From contig JAKLIT010000047.1 in the NCBI GenBank assembly GCA_022709465.1, positions 1 through 10,165 of the forward strand: a DNA stretch of 10,165 nt, read 5' to 3'. Every line of letters starts with the position of its first letter. Position 1 is the stretch's first letter. The DNA comes from Candidatus Omnitrophota bacterium (GTDB lineage: Bacteria > Omnitrophota > Koll11 > Pluralincolimonadales > Pluralincolimonadaceae). This document shows, piece by piece, positions 1 to 7,135 of the stretch. The position numbers and the translations under genes were made by a program. The notes under the pieces are model-generated. The model ran no database searches, had not been told where the DNA came from, and worked only from the letters and a program-made list of their open reading frames with translations.

Positions 1-165
1 GTCGGCGATACCGGCTTCCAGGAGCAGTGTTTCAGGAAACTCTCCGAGCTGAAAAATACCGGCAAGACCCTATTTTTCGTGTCGAACGATATCGAGAGCA
101 TAAAGAAGATATGCAGCCGGACCATCTTGATGGAAGGCGGAAGGATAAAGAGCGATGGCGCCTAA
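1..165 (+). CDS. ABC transporter ATP-binding protein, Wzt/TagH-like polysaccharide exporter (C-terminal fragment)
   Basis: The window opens inside this gene in frame 1 and holds its last 54 codons and a TAA stop. The fragment begins VGDTGFQEQC, which matches the segment just after Walker B in polysaccharide/teichoic-acid export ATPases (family pattern DEvLaVGDxxFQxkC). It continues through LFFVSND, the H-loop region, to MEGGRIKSDGA. Proteins of this family power export of lipid-linked glycans together with a Wzm-type permease, which would lie upstream outside the window. The normally invariant H-loop histidine (SHD) is Asn here (residue 29 of the fragment). The protein ends right after the nucleotide-binding domain, so it lacks the extra C-terminal carbohydrate-binding domain of O9a-type Wzt. 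The next gene starts 11 bases before this stop, which suggests one operon. Assignment to the Wzt-like branch rests on about 50 residues and on the glycosyltransferase neighbours. Confidence 0.82.
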   Translation, partial: VGDTGFQEQCFRKLSELKNTGKTLFFVSNDIESIKKICSRTILMEGGRIKSDGA

Positions 166-2278
166 ATTCGAGATCGTCTTCCCGGCCCACAACGAGGCGC
201 AGCGCCTACTGGAATACCGAACGGTAGAGAAGTTCGACAGGTATTTCGGGGAACGCTACGGGCGCGGGGAATACTCTATACTCGTAGTATCAAACGGGAG
301 CACCGACGGGACCGCAGCCGCCCTGGAAAACATCGCGCGCAACTCCGCGAACGTCAGGTATACCGCGATACCGGAAAAGGGTAAAGGCCGCGCGCTCGCC
401 GAGGCCCTGAAGCTTGTTACTGCCCCACTCATGGTCTTCGCGGATATCGACGGCTCCGCGGGCCCGGAAGAAGCGGAGAAACTGTTAAAGCTCGCGGGCG
501 ATCATGATATCGTCGCCGGCTCCAGGAGAATCCCGGGCTCAAAGATAACCTCCCCCGCCCCCCTGCCGAGAAGGATAAACAGCGCGCTGGCGTCGTTCAC
601 CGTAAGGTTTTTTACGGGCATTCCGGTAAGGGACCCGTTCTGCGGGCTCAAGGCCTTCAGGACGGCGCGGCTCAGGGAAATAATGCCGTCATGCAGGTCG
701 AGCGGATCCCTTATTGATGTTGAAATCCTGTATGAGGCGCGCAATGCGGGGATAAGCATTATAGAAGTCCCTATCGAATGGTCGTACACTCCCGGCTCAA
801 AGGCATCGATAATAAGGTCTGACGTCAGGAACTTTACGGGGCTTATCGGCATCGCTGGCAGGCCCCTTCCTCCCGGGCACACGGCTCTCATGCTGCTGTT
901 GGTGCTTAACCTCGCATATTTCATCTACTATTCGCTGGCGGCGTCCCGCATCCCGTATTCGATAAATATCGTCGAGGGGGCAATGTGGGCGTCCAACTTC
1001 TGGTCGCAATCTCTGGGGTATTACCCCGATCACAACCAATGGCCGTACTGGCCTACGGCGTATTCGCCTGTCTTTTATATCGCCGCCGGATGGATGCACA
1101 AGATATCCGGCCTCGGGCTTGAAGCCGGCCGCATAGTAAGCCTGCTCTCGGCATGCGGCATCGCCGCATTGCTCGGGATGAACGCCTCTAAACGGGGCGG
1201 CGGGCGGTTCTGGACGGCGGCATTCTTCCTGCTCTTCCTTTCGATAAACACGGTCGCCTACTGGGGGAACCTTTACCGCGTGGACATGCTCGAGGCATTC
1301 TTTGTATGCCTCGCGCTCTATATAGGGCTCGACGTCAAGATCAACGCGCTGAAGATGGCCGCCTCCTCTGCCCTGCTTTTCCTGGCATTCTTCACGAAAT
1401 CGATGATCGCTATACCGGCGGCGGTGCTGTTCCTGTATTGGCTGGTCGCGGGGGACTCCGGCAGGAACAGGGCAGTTCCCGCGATAAAGGCGATCTTCTT
1501 GTTCATCGCCCTGACTTCGGCGGTTTTTTTCGCGTGGCAGGCCGCGACCGCGGGACAATTCGCGTCCCAGGCCTTCGGGATTATGCTGAAATTCACCGAA
1601 ATAGACCCGAACCTCGGAATAGCCCTGCTGAAACGTTTTATTTCGGAGACCTGGGCCTTATTCATCGCCGTAATGATATGTTTTCGTTTCCGCGTGTTGC
1701 CGGAGCCGGAAAGGATAAGGGCTGTTTTCCTGTCGGCCGGGCTCGCGGCCTCGATGGCCTATATCTTCGCTGCGGGGTCCAGGATAGGGTCCGATACGAA
1801 TTACTTCATCGAGGCGTATATATGGCTCCTGCTGCTGGCCGGTTCGCTCGTATCCGCGCCGGGGCTCGCGAAGAGCAGGAAAGCGGCCGTCGGCGCTCTC
1901 TTGTGCCTCTTCGCGTTTATGAACCTGCCGATGCCCGGGTCTTACCCGTTCTTCTGGAAGGATATCCCTGCGTTCCCGGGGGATCATTTCGCGCAGGAGA
2001 AAGCGGTGAAGGATGTGTCAATGCGCGCCGCCGCCGGTACCGCAAATTACGTAATAGCCGAGGACGCTTCCGTAGCATTGATTGCAGGCAAAGGGCCTGT
2101 CTTTGAGCCGTATATAATGGACCGGCTCTGGATGCTCGGGCTATGGGACCCGTCGAGATTCATCACAGGCATAGAGGACGGCAGGTATTCGCTCGTCCAT
2201 GCGGACCTGGTCTGGAACAACACGAAATACATTGACAGCCCGTTGAACAGATACTATAACAGGATACGGATAAGATGA
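155..2278 (+). CDS. Fused GT2 (dolichyl-phosphate glucosyltransferase-like) and multi-TM GT-C glycosyltransferase
   Basis: This is a 707-residue two-part enzyme. Residues 5-235 form a GT2 domain of the polyprenyl-phosphate sugar synthase type: FPAHNEA at 9-15, SNGSTDGT at 46-53, the DxD-like D97-I-D99, AGSR at 121-124, RDPFCGLKAFR at 159-169 and VPIEWSYTPGSKAS at 205-218. From about residue 242 the chain becomes polytopic, with roughly ten hydrophobic segments (for example 243-262, 325-343, 352-367, 402-430, 443-461, 552-566). The first loop carries an acidic EGAMWAS motif and an aromatic stretch around 290-308, followed by RVD (376-378), TKS (414-416) and GSDTNYF (545-551). These are features of GT-C/PMT-like membrane transferases. 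The inferred role is to charge a polyprenyl phosphate with a hexose and pass that sugar to an extracytoplasmic acceptor. The sugar and acceptor are unknown. The ATG at 155 overlaps the ABC gene by 11 bases, and the TGA overlaps the next ATG (ATGA). Confidence 0.9.
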   Translation: MAPKFEIVFPAHNEAQRLLEYRTVEKFDRYFGERYGRGEYSILVVSNGSTDGTAAALENIARNSANVRYTAIPEKGKGRALAEALKLVTAPLMVFADIDGSAGPEEAEKLLKLAGDHDIVAGSRRIPGSKITSPAPLPRRINSALASFTVRFFTGIPVRDPFCGLKAFRTARLREIMPSCRSSGSLIDVEILYEARNAGISIIEVPIEWSYTPGSKASIIRSDVRNFTGLIGIAGRPLPPGHTALMLLLVLNLAYFIYYSLAASRIPYSINIVEGAMWASNFWSQSLGYYPDHNQWPYWPTAYSPVFYIAAGWMHKISGLGLEAGRIVSLLSACGIAALLGMNASKRGGGRFWTAAFFLLFLSINTVAYWGNLYRVDMLEAFFVCLALYIGLDVKINALKMAASSALLFLAFFTKSMIAIPAAVLFLYWLVAGDSGRNRAVPAIKAIFLFIALTSAVFFAWQAATAGQFASQAFGIMLKFTEIDPNLGIALLKRFISETWALFIAVMICFRFRVLPEPERIRAVFLSAGLAASMAYIFAAGSRIGSDTNYFIEAYIWLLLLAGSLVSAPGLAKSRKAAVGALLCLFAFMNLPMPGSYPFFWKDIPAFPGDHFAQEKAVKDVSMRAAAGTANYVIAEDASVALIAGKGPVFEPYIMDRLWMLGLWDPSRFITGIEDGRYSLVHADLVWNNTKYIDSPLNRYYNRIRIR

Positions 2279-3627
2279 TAAACTCAACCGTATCGGTAAA
2301 GCCCGTCCCGAACTACCTCAGTTTGGTCGCCCGCAACCATTCCAGGATACTGAACCATCGCGCCCTGATAGGAAGTAAGATCGCGATAGGCCGCCTTATC
2401 GGCGTCGTCGAAAGCGGGTTCTACCCTGCCGAAGCCGTCAAGAAGGCAGCTTCCATCCTCGCCCGGCTGCAGTCCGGGAAGACCGGCGTCGCGCAGGCGC
2501 TCGACGGCATCTACGCCCTCAATAAATTCAGTAAAGTCAAACTCTCCCGCGCGAAATTCGACGCATACCTGGGATTGCTCGTCGGAGCCGGGCATATAGA
2601 ATTCCATCCGACCGATTTCTGCGACCACAAATGTGTGGGATGCTACTATAAGGACCGCGGAAATGACGTCATGCCGTTCGAATATATCCGCAAGATACTC
2701 GATACATACAGGCCAAGGTCGGTCGTACTCGTCGGCGGAGGCGAGCCTACCTTATATAAATATAAAGGCAAGGGCTTCGCCGATATCGTCTCGGAGATAA
2801 AGAATTACGACGCGGGAATACAGATAGGTATAGTCACCAAGGGCACTCACATACCCGGCGGCGACTGGCAGCGCCATATCGACTGGATAAGGGTGTCGAT
2901 AGATTCCTCGACCCCGGAGACGTTCTTCATGTCAAAAAAGAAGGACGCTTTCCATAAGGTGCTCGATAATTATTTCAGCTACCTCCGGGGGCCTATCCCG
3001 CACGTTGGGCTCGGTTACCTCGTCTGGAGCGGGAATATCCACGAGACGCATGAGCTCGTGAAGCTTGTATACGGCATCGCCTCCGAAAAATACCCGTCGC
3101 TTACGCAAAAAATAAATATACAATTCCGTCCGATGAGGCCCGGCGTGGATGTCCCGGAAAAAGTCCGCAAGAACCATATCTCACAGGACATGATCTGCGC
3201 TAAAGGGCAGGTGGAAAAGGCCGTCGATGCCTTCGAAAAATACATTCATGATGATACGGGCCTTTCGAAATTCATACTGAACAATACCAACTGGGAAAAG
3301 GTCTCCGAAGGCAACGGCCTCCGCGCTGGAAAGCCCTTTGATAAATGTTATTACTGCATGTCGTTCAGGATATTCCGCCCGACCGGCGAGGTGTACCCGT
3401 GTTTTGTAAGGGTATCAGACCCCGAGTACCTCCTCGGGAACTTCAAGGACCCGTCGCCGGATGAGTTGCTGAAGATAAACCTCCTTCCCTTCCTGTACTT
3501 CAATAAGCTGGGGGCTTTCTGCTCGGAAGACAAGTGCAGGATGGCGTGGCTCAACAATATCGCCGAAGACGGCATAAAGAACGGCAAGTCCTGCGAGGGC
3601 GATGCCGCGAAAAGTTACTTCTTCTAA
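2275..3627 (+). CDS. Radical SAM protein with SPASM-like C-terminal cysteine cluster
   Basis: The 450-residue product carries a CxxxCxxC radical SAM motif at C116, C120 and C123 (HPTDFCDHKCVGCYY), the cofactor-binding glycine motif GGGEPT at 154-159, and later strands such as WIRVSID at 204-210. The C-terminal part has C358, C361, C376, C416, C421 and C440, with GEVYPC and LGNF between them. This fits a SPASM or twitch-type domain binding one or two extra iron-sulfur clusters. About 100 residues precede the core; they look largely helical and I do not recognise them. Family knowledge says such proteins use S-adenosylmethionine to make radical modifications, often on peptides and sometimes on sugars or other small molecules. 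The substrate is not visible from the sequence. Its place between a glycan transferase and three GT4 genes suggests glycan or glycolipid modification, but this is inference. The start ATG shares ATGA with the upstream stop. No short precursor-peptide gene is seen next to it. Confidence 0.87.
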   Translation: MINSTVSVKPVPNYLSLVARNHSRILNHRALIGSKIAIGRLIGVVESGFYPAEAVKKAASILARLQSGKTGVAQALDGIYALNKFSKVKLSRAKFDAYLGLLVGAGHIEFHPTDFCDHKCVGCYYKDRGNDVMPFEYIRKILDTYRPRSVVLVGGGEPTLYKYKGKGFADIVSEIKNYDAGIQIGIVTKGTHIPGGDWQRHIDWIRVSIDSSTPETFFMSKKKDAFHKVLDNYFSYLRGPIPHVGLGYLVWSGNIHETHELVKLVYGIASEKYPSLTQKINIQFRPMRPGVDVPEKVRKNHISQDMICAKGQVEKAVDAFEKYIHDDTGLSKFILNNTNWEKVSEGNGLRAGKPFDKCYYCMSFRIFRPTGEVYPCFVRVSDPEYLLGNFKDPSPDELLKINLLPFLYFNKLGAFCSEDKCRMAWLNNIAEDGIKNGKSCEGDAAKSYFF

Positions 3628-3628
3628 A

Positions 3629-4774
3629 ATGGCCAACCTGGTGATCTGGACCGGCAATACGCTTATAGGCGGCGTGGACGTCTGGGTCAAAGAGCTGAAG
3701 AAGCTCTTTAAAGGCAGCCGCTACAACCTCATCACGATAAGCGACGGGTATACTTTCGCGGGCGATGAGAAGGTCGACATCTACATAAATTCGTGGAAGC
3801 AATTGGAAGAGGAACTGGTGCGCCTCTCCCCCGCCGTCGTGATGCCAAGCTGGGTCCACCCGATAACCGGCATCTGCGCGAAGCTTAACAAAAATGGCGC
3901 CCGCTTGAGGTGCCTCGGGATGCCGCATTCCGACAGCGATAAGGAATATTACGCCCCTCTCGCCTGGTACGAACCGGGCATCTCGAAGTTCGTCGCGGGA
4001 AGCCCTTATTGCAGGGACAGGCTCGCCGCGTGCATCCCGCCGGGGCGCGCCGCCGATATAACCCATATACCTTACGGCATAACGATTCCGGCGGAACCCA
4101 TAAAGGAATATTCGCTTCGCCCGCTGAAACTCGCGTACTTCGGGCGGATGGAGCAGAAACAAAAAAACGTCCTCGAATTCGCCGCTCTTGCGCGGATACT
4201 CGACAATAAAGGCGTCGATTATACGTTAGACCTCATCGGTTCCGGGCCCGATAAAAACGCGCTTGCAAAGACACTGCCAACCTCGGGAAAGATCAGGTAT
4301 TCGGAGCAGGTCCCCCACTCTGAGATGCTCGCGAAGCTTCCCGCGTATGATGTTTTCCTGCAGGTCTCGAAGTATGAGGGTTTCGGGCTCAGCATGATGG
4401 AAGCCATGGCGAGGAAAGTCATACCCTGCGTGACGAAGGCAAGCGGCGGCGCGTGGTACCTGATAGATGAAGGCAAGAACGGGTTCGTTGTCGACGCAGG
4501 CGATACGGAAGCCATGGCATCGGCGCTGGAGCGTATTTCACGCATGGGACCCGCTGAGGCCGCATCGATAGGCGGCCGCGCGCATAAAACAGCCGCGGAA
4601 AATTGCGATATCAAAAAGACGGGTGTAGAATTCATGAAAGCGCTCGACGCCTGCGTGGAAAGCCCGGCTCGCGAATGGGAGCGCGGCACTTATATAATGC
4701 CCGGCGGATGGGGCTCCGATTATTTCAATAAAGGCGGGCTCCTCGGGAAACTTAAAATGACATGGAAAAGATAA
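3629..4774 (+). CDS. GT4-family glycosyltransferase, first of a tandem paralogous pair
   Basis: A GT-B fold retaining glycosyltransferase of 381 residues from this start. The N-terminal glycine loop LIGGVDVW is at 12-19. The donor-binding half has YFGRMEQKQKN (170-180), IGSGPD (203-208) and the family signature with E250 and E258 (EGFGLSMMEAMA, an E-x7-E pair), followed by a Gly-Gly segment and NGF. It probably transfers a sugar from a nucleotide donor to a growing lipid-linked glycan in the cytoplasm. I chose the ATG at 3629 because the following gene, a close paralogue, begins at the equivalent point (MEKINLIIW against MANLVIW). It lies 1 base after the upstream TAA. An ATG at 3602 in the same frame adds nine residues, has GAGG close upstream, and cannot be excluded. 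The C-terminus carries MPGGWGSDYF, a motif also present in the paralogue. The gene overlaps the next by 13 bases. Confidence 0.9.
   Translation: MANLVIWTGNTLIGGVDVWVKELKKLFKGSRYNLITISDGYTFAGDEKVDIYINSWKQLEEELVRLSPAVVMPSWVHPITGICAKLNKNGARLRCLGMPHSDSDKEYYAPLAWYEPGISKFVAGSPYCRDRLAACIPPGRAADITHIPYGITIPAEPIKEYSLRPLKLAYFGRMEQKQKNVLEFAALARILDNKGVDYTLDLIGSGPDKNALAKTLPTSGKIRYSEQVPHSEMLAKLPAYDVFLQVSKYEGFGLSMMEAMARKVIPCVTKASGGAWYLIDEGKNGFVVDAGDTEAMASALERISRMGPAEAASIGGRAHKTAAENCDIKKTGVEFMKALDACVESPAREWERGTYIMPGGWGSDYFNKGGLLGKLKMTWKR
3644..3796 (+). repeat. Direct repeat, copy 1: near-identical 5' coding segment of the tandem GT4 pair
   Basis: This stretch aligns without gaps to 4783-4935 at a constant offset of 1139 bases. 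By hand I count about 16 mismatches in 153 positions. They are clustered in the middle (3681-3712, 12 mismatches). Flanking that are a perfect 37-base block (3644-3680), a perfect 40-base block (3713-3752) and a perfect 30-base block (3754-3783). Third-codon positions are identical through the perfect blocks, so protein-level constraint alone does not explain them. A tandem duplication, or later gene conversion between the copies, is the likely cause. Confidence 0.85.
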
Positions 4775-5982
4775 ACCTCATAATCTGGACCGGCAATACG
4801 CTTATAGGCGGCGTGGACGCCTGGGTAAAAGAGCTCAGGGCCCGCCTCAGGGGCAGCCGCTACAACCTCATCACGATAAGCGACGGGTATATTTTCGCGG
4901 GCGATGAGAAGGTCGACATCTATATCCATTCGTGGGGCCAGCTCAGAAAAACGCTCAAGCGCCTATCCCCCGCCGTCGTAATTCCGAACTGGCGGCATAA
5001 GGTATTCGGGATCTGCGCAAAACTCAACGAAGAAGGCGCGCATTTAAGGTGCATAGGCGCGTGCCATTCCGACAGCGCCGAAGAATATCACGGCCCCCTC
5101 GCCTGGTACGAGTCCGCGATATCGGGGTTCATGGCGGTAAGCGACGGTTGCGCGCGGTCCCTTGCCGGATATATACCGCACAGGAAAGGCGATATCGAGC
5201 TCATAACCTACGGAATAACTGTCCCGGCGCGGCAAGATAAAGCGTATTCACTCAGGCCGTTGAAGATCGTGTATTTCGGGAGGATAGACGAAAAACAAAA
5301 GAACGCCTCCGGCCTGCTTAAGGCCGCCGGTCTGCTCGATAAACAGGGCACGGCGTTCATCCTCGATATAATAGGTTCAGGCCCTGACAGGCAGGCGCTT
5401 GCCTGTGCCGCCCACAAGATGCGCCTTTCATGCGGAAAGGTCAACTTCCTCGGGCAGATCCCGCGCGCGGAACTCCTGGGAAAGTTGAGCGAATACGACG
5501 TCTTTCTGCAGGTGTCAAGATACGAAGGGCAGTCGGTAAGCATGCTCGAGGCGATGGCGGCGCGGCTTATTCCCTGCGTCACACGGTCCTCCGGCGGCGG
5601 GTGGCGCATCATCGAGGACGGCGTTAACGGGTTCACCGCGGATATCGGTGACGCCGAAGCGATGGCGCAGATACTGGATAATATCGCGAAGATGGATAAG
5701 GCGCGTGTCTCAGGCATCGGGGATGCCGCGCGCAGGTCCATAGAAAACCGTTTCGACATCAATAAGAACATATCCGCGTTCACGGGGCTCGTTGATAGAT
5801 GCTCGGAGGCCGCCGCCAGGCCGTGGGCCCGCGGGAATATATACGACATGCCCGGAGGATGGGCTTTGAACTACCTTCCGGATAACGAGATCGCCGGTGT
5901 CGCGATGAAGGCGGCTTTCAGGGTGTTGCCCAGGGTAAAACTGAGGCATTTCGCGCATCGCATCGCAAAAGGGAACGGATGA
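4762..5982 (+). CDS. GT4-family glycosyltransferase, second of a tandem paralogous pair
   Basis: A 406-residue GT-B/GT4 enzyme paralogous to the gene just upstream. They share IWTGNTLIGGVD (8-19), SRYNLITISDGY (32-43), CHSDSAEEYHGPLAWYE (101-117; HSDS and PLAWYE shared), YFGRIDEKQKN (171-181), IGSGPD (204-209) and the E255/E263 pair. The signature reads EGQSVSMLEAMA where the first copy has EGFGLSMMEAMA. The two glutamates are kept but the usual Phe-Gly is replaced by Gln-Ser, which may point to a different donor or linkage. A MPGGWALNYL motif near residue 363 matches the C-terminal motif of the first copy. The basic tail after it (ending near RVKLRHFAHRIAKGNG) is longer than in the first copy and could aid membrane association. 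The gene lacks a clear Shine-Dalgarno sequence and begins inside the preceding gene, so translation is probably coupled. It ends ATGA into the next gene. Confidence 0.9.
   Translation: MEKINLIIWTGNTLIGGVDAWVKELRARLRGSRYNLITISDGYIFAGDEKVDIYIHSWGQLRKTLKRLSPAVVIPNWRHKVFGICAKLNEEGAHLRCIGACHSDSAEEYHGPLAWYESAISGFMAVSDGCARSLAGYIPHRKGDIELITYGITVPARQDKAYSLRPLKIVYFGRIDEKQKNASGLLKAAGLLDKQGTAFILDIIGSGPDRQALACAAHKMRLSCGKVNFLGQIPRAELLGKLSEYDVFLQVSRYEGQSVSMLEAMAARLIPCVTRSSGGGWRIIEDGVNGFTADIGDAEAMAQILDNIAKMDKARVSGIGDAARRSIENRFDINKNISAFTGLVDRCSEAAARPWARGNIYDMPGGWALNYLPDNEIAGVAMKAAFRVLPRVKLRHFAHRIAKGNG
4783..4935 (+). repeat. Direct repeat, copy 2: near-identical 5' coding segment of the tandem GT4 pair
   Basis: This is the partner of 3644-3796 in the second GT4 gene, in the same reading frame. 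It covers the N-terminal GT-B half from the IWTG strand to the IYIHSW strand, which in this fold mainly shapes the acceptor site. Downstream of about 5000 the two genes are still homologous as proteins but clearly more divergent in DNA. Confidence 0.85.
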
Positions 5983-7100
5983 AACCCGCGATATTCACAT
6001 TATATCCTTATCCTAAACAGGGCGGATGCTTCCGCCAGCTCTCCCTTGCCGTGAAAACGGCCGCCGATAGCGGCATCGATGCGCATTACCTTTCGGCCAG
6101 GCCGTTCTTCGCTGAAAAACATCCTCGCATCATCTTCCATAAGTTCCCTCTCTATTGCGGGAACGAGTTCCTCTTCTATGCCGTCTTTTACGCGCTTAGC
6201 CCTTTATTAATATTCTTCATCGCGGCAAAACACGGGATAAAACATTTCTTAGTATTTAACGAGGAGTTCGCCGCGCTCTGCGCTCCCGCCGCTGTCCTCT
6301 GCCGGGCGAAGGTCACCCTGCTGGTGCAGGGAAGCATGGAACACCTTATTAAGAGCAGGCGCCTTCCTCCGCCCTTCGCGCTCCTGCTCAGGATATACGG
6401 TTCTATCGGCATACGGGCAGCAAGCCGCGTATTCGCCGTGTCGAAAGATCTCGCGCAAAGGTCGCGCAAATATTACGGATTTAAAAATGAGATCGGCGTA
6501 TTCCCGAACTATCCTGTCCGCGCCGATATCGATAACGCGAAGGTCATCGACCTGTGGAAGGAATTCGGCATACCGAAAGGCAGTTTTGTCATAGCGTATT
6601 CCGGCTCTCTGATACCAAGAAAGAATGCGGATTACCTGTTAAAAGAGTTTTGCGCGGCTTCTATTCCCGGAGGATACCTGATACTGGCTGGTGACGGCAG
6701 CGAGATGGCGCGCTTGAAAGGATTAGCGGCATCGCTCGGGATAAGCGGCAATGTCATATTCGCCGGCGCGAGGAATGACCGTCTGGACATCGTCAGGTCG
6801 GCGGACCTCTTCGTCCTGCCATCCCTTCATGACGATTGCCCGCTCGCCCTCCTCGAAGCGCTCGCTCTCGGCATCCCTTGCCTCGCGAGCAACAAAGGCG
6901 GCATCCCGGAGATCCTTCGCGATGGCGAACTCATGTTCGACCCTTGCGCAGCAGGCTCCCTGTCAAAAAAGCTCGCCCTCGCCGCCCGCGACAAGGACTA
7001 CCTGCGGAATATCAAAGCCCTCTGCCCTTCGATCGACAAAGATTGGATGGAAGAAATAGGGGCCATACACTTAGGGGACACACCTACCTTATCTAAGTAA
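5979..7100 (+). CDS. GT4-family glycosyltransferase
   Basis: A 373-residue GT-B glycosyltransferase, more distantly related to the two genes upstream. The N-terminus has TLYPYPKQGGCFRQ (7-20) with a glycine pair at the expected donor-facing loop. A hydrophobic helix lies at about 65-83, typical of membrane-associated GT4 enzymes. The C-terminal half holds AYSGSLIPRKNADYLL (206-221), LAGDGSE (236-242) and PSLHDDCPLALLEALALGIP (281-300). In the E-x7-E motif the first acidic residue is Asp (D285) and the second is E293; an Asp variant occurs in other GT4 enzymes. It probably adds a sugar to the same glycan as its neighbours. The ATG shares ATGA with the previous stop. The last 13 codons (from Gly361, position 7059) lie inside a palindromic repeat, so the natural C-terminus has probably been replaced by repeat-encoded residues. 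Confidence 0.9.
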   Translation: MKPAIFTLYPYPKQGGCFRQLSLAVKTAADSGIDAHYLSARPFFAEKHPRIIFHKFPLYCGNEFLFYAVFYALSPLLIFFIAAKHGIKHFLVFNEEFAALCAPAAVLCRAKVTLLVQGSMEHLIKSRRLPPPFALLLRIYGSIGIRAASRVFAVSKDLAQRSRKYYGFKNEIGVFPNYPVRADIDNAKVIDLWKEFGIPKGSFVIAYSGSLIPRKNADYLLKEFCAASIPGGYLILAGDGSEMARLKGLAASLGISGNVIFAGARNDRLDIVRSADLFVLPSLHDDCPLALLEALALGIPCLASNKGGIPEILRDGELMFDPCAAGSLSKKLALAARDKDYLRNIKALCPSIDKDWMEEIGAIHLGDTPTLSK

Positions 7101-7135
7101 GAGGTATGTCCCTCCGGTGTATGGCCCCTGTATTT
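7059..7135 (+). terminator. Long palindrome between convergent blocks: likely bidirectional terminator and REP-like element
   Basis: A perfect 12-base inverted repeat, GGGGCCATACAC at 7059-7070 and GTGTATGGCCCC at 7117-7128, encloses a second, imperfect stem. In the inner stem GGGGACACACCT..CTTA (7074-7090) pairs with TAAG AGGTATGTCCC (7097-7112), leaving a loop of about six bases. The outer stem is followed by TGTATTTTT (7129-7137), as expected for an intrinsic terminator on the plus strand. The stop of the plus-strand GT4 (7098-7100) lies in the inner stem, and the minus-strand rubrerythrin stops at 7136, right beside the structure. It can therefore serve both transcripts. The nested GGGGACACACCTACC-type sequence resembles dispersed REP-like palindromes. 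I can see only one copy here, so the repeat identity is inferred. Confidence 0.7.

Noticed and set aside
27..227. Small plus-strand open frame at the window start
   Set aside because: It lies across the ABC ATPase tail and GT2 start in another frame. Both of those are supported by family motifs.
797..1558. Long minus-strand open frame opposite the GT2/GT-C gene
   Set aside because: It is rich in Arg, Glu and Pro and low in hydrophobic order, as expected for an antisense shadow of GC-rich coding DNA. The plus-strand protein has clear motifs across the same region.
1306..2106. Second plus-strand open frame inside the GT-C half
   Set aside because: It is out of frame with an intact membrane transferase and its translation is Arg/Gly-rich with no recognisable motif. 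There is no sign of a frameshift in the main gene.
5979..7100. Loss of activity in the third GT4 because the first E-x7-E residue is Asp285
   Set aside because: Asp at this place occurs in other GT4 enzymes and the remainder of the donor site is intact, so this alone does not indicate a broken gene.
7059..7128. Possible CRISPR repeat or attachment site at the palindrome
   Set aside because: There is only one unit, with no spacers, no integrase and no direct flanking repeats. A terminator or REP-like element explains it better.
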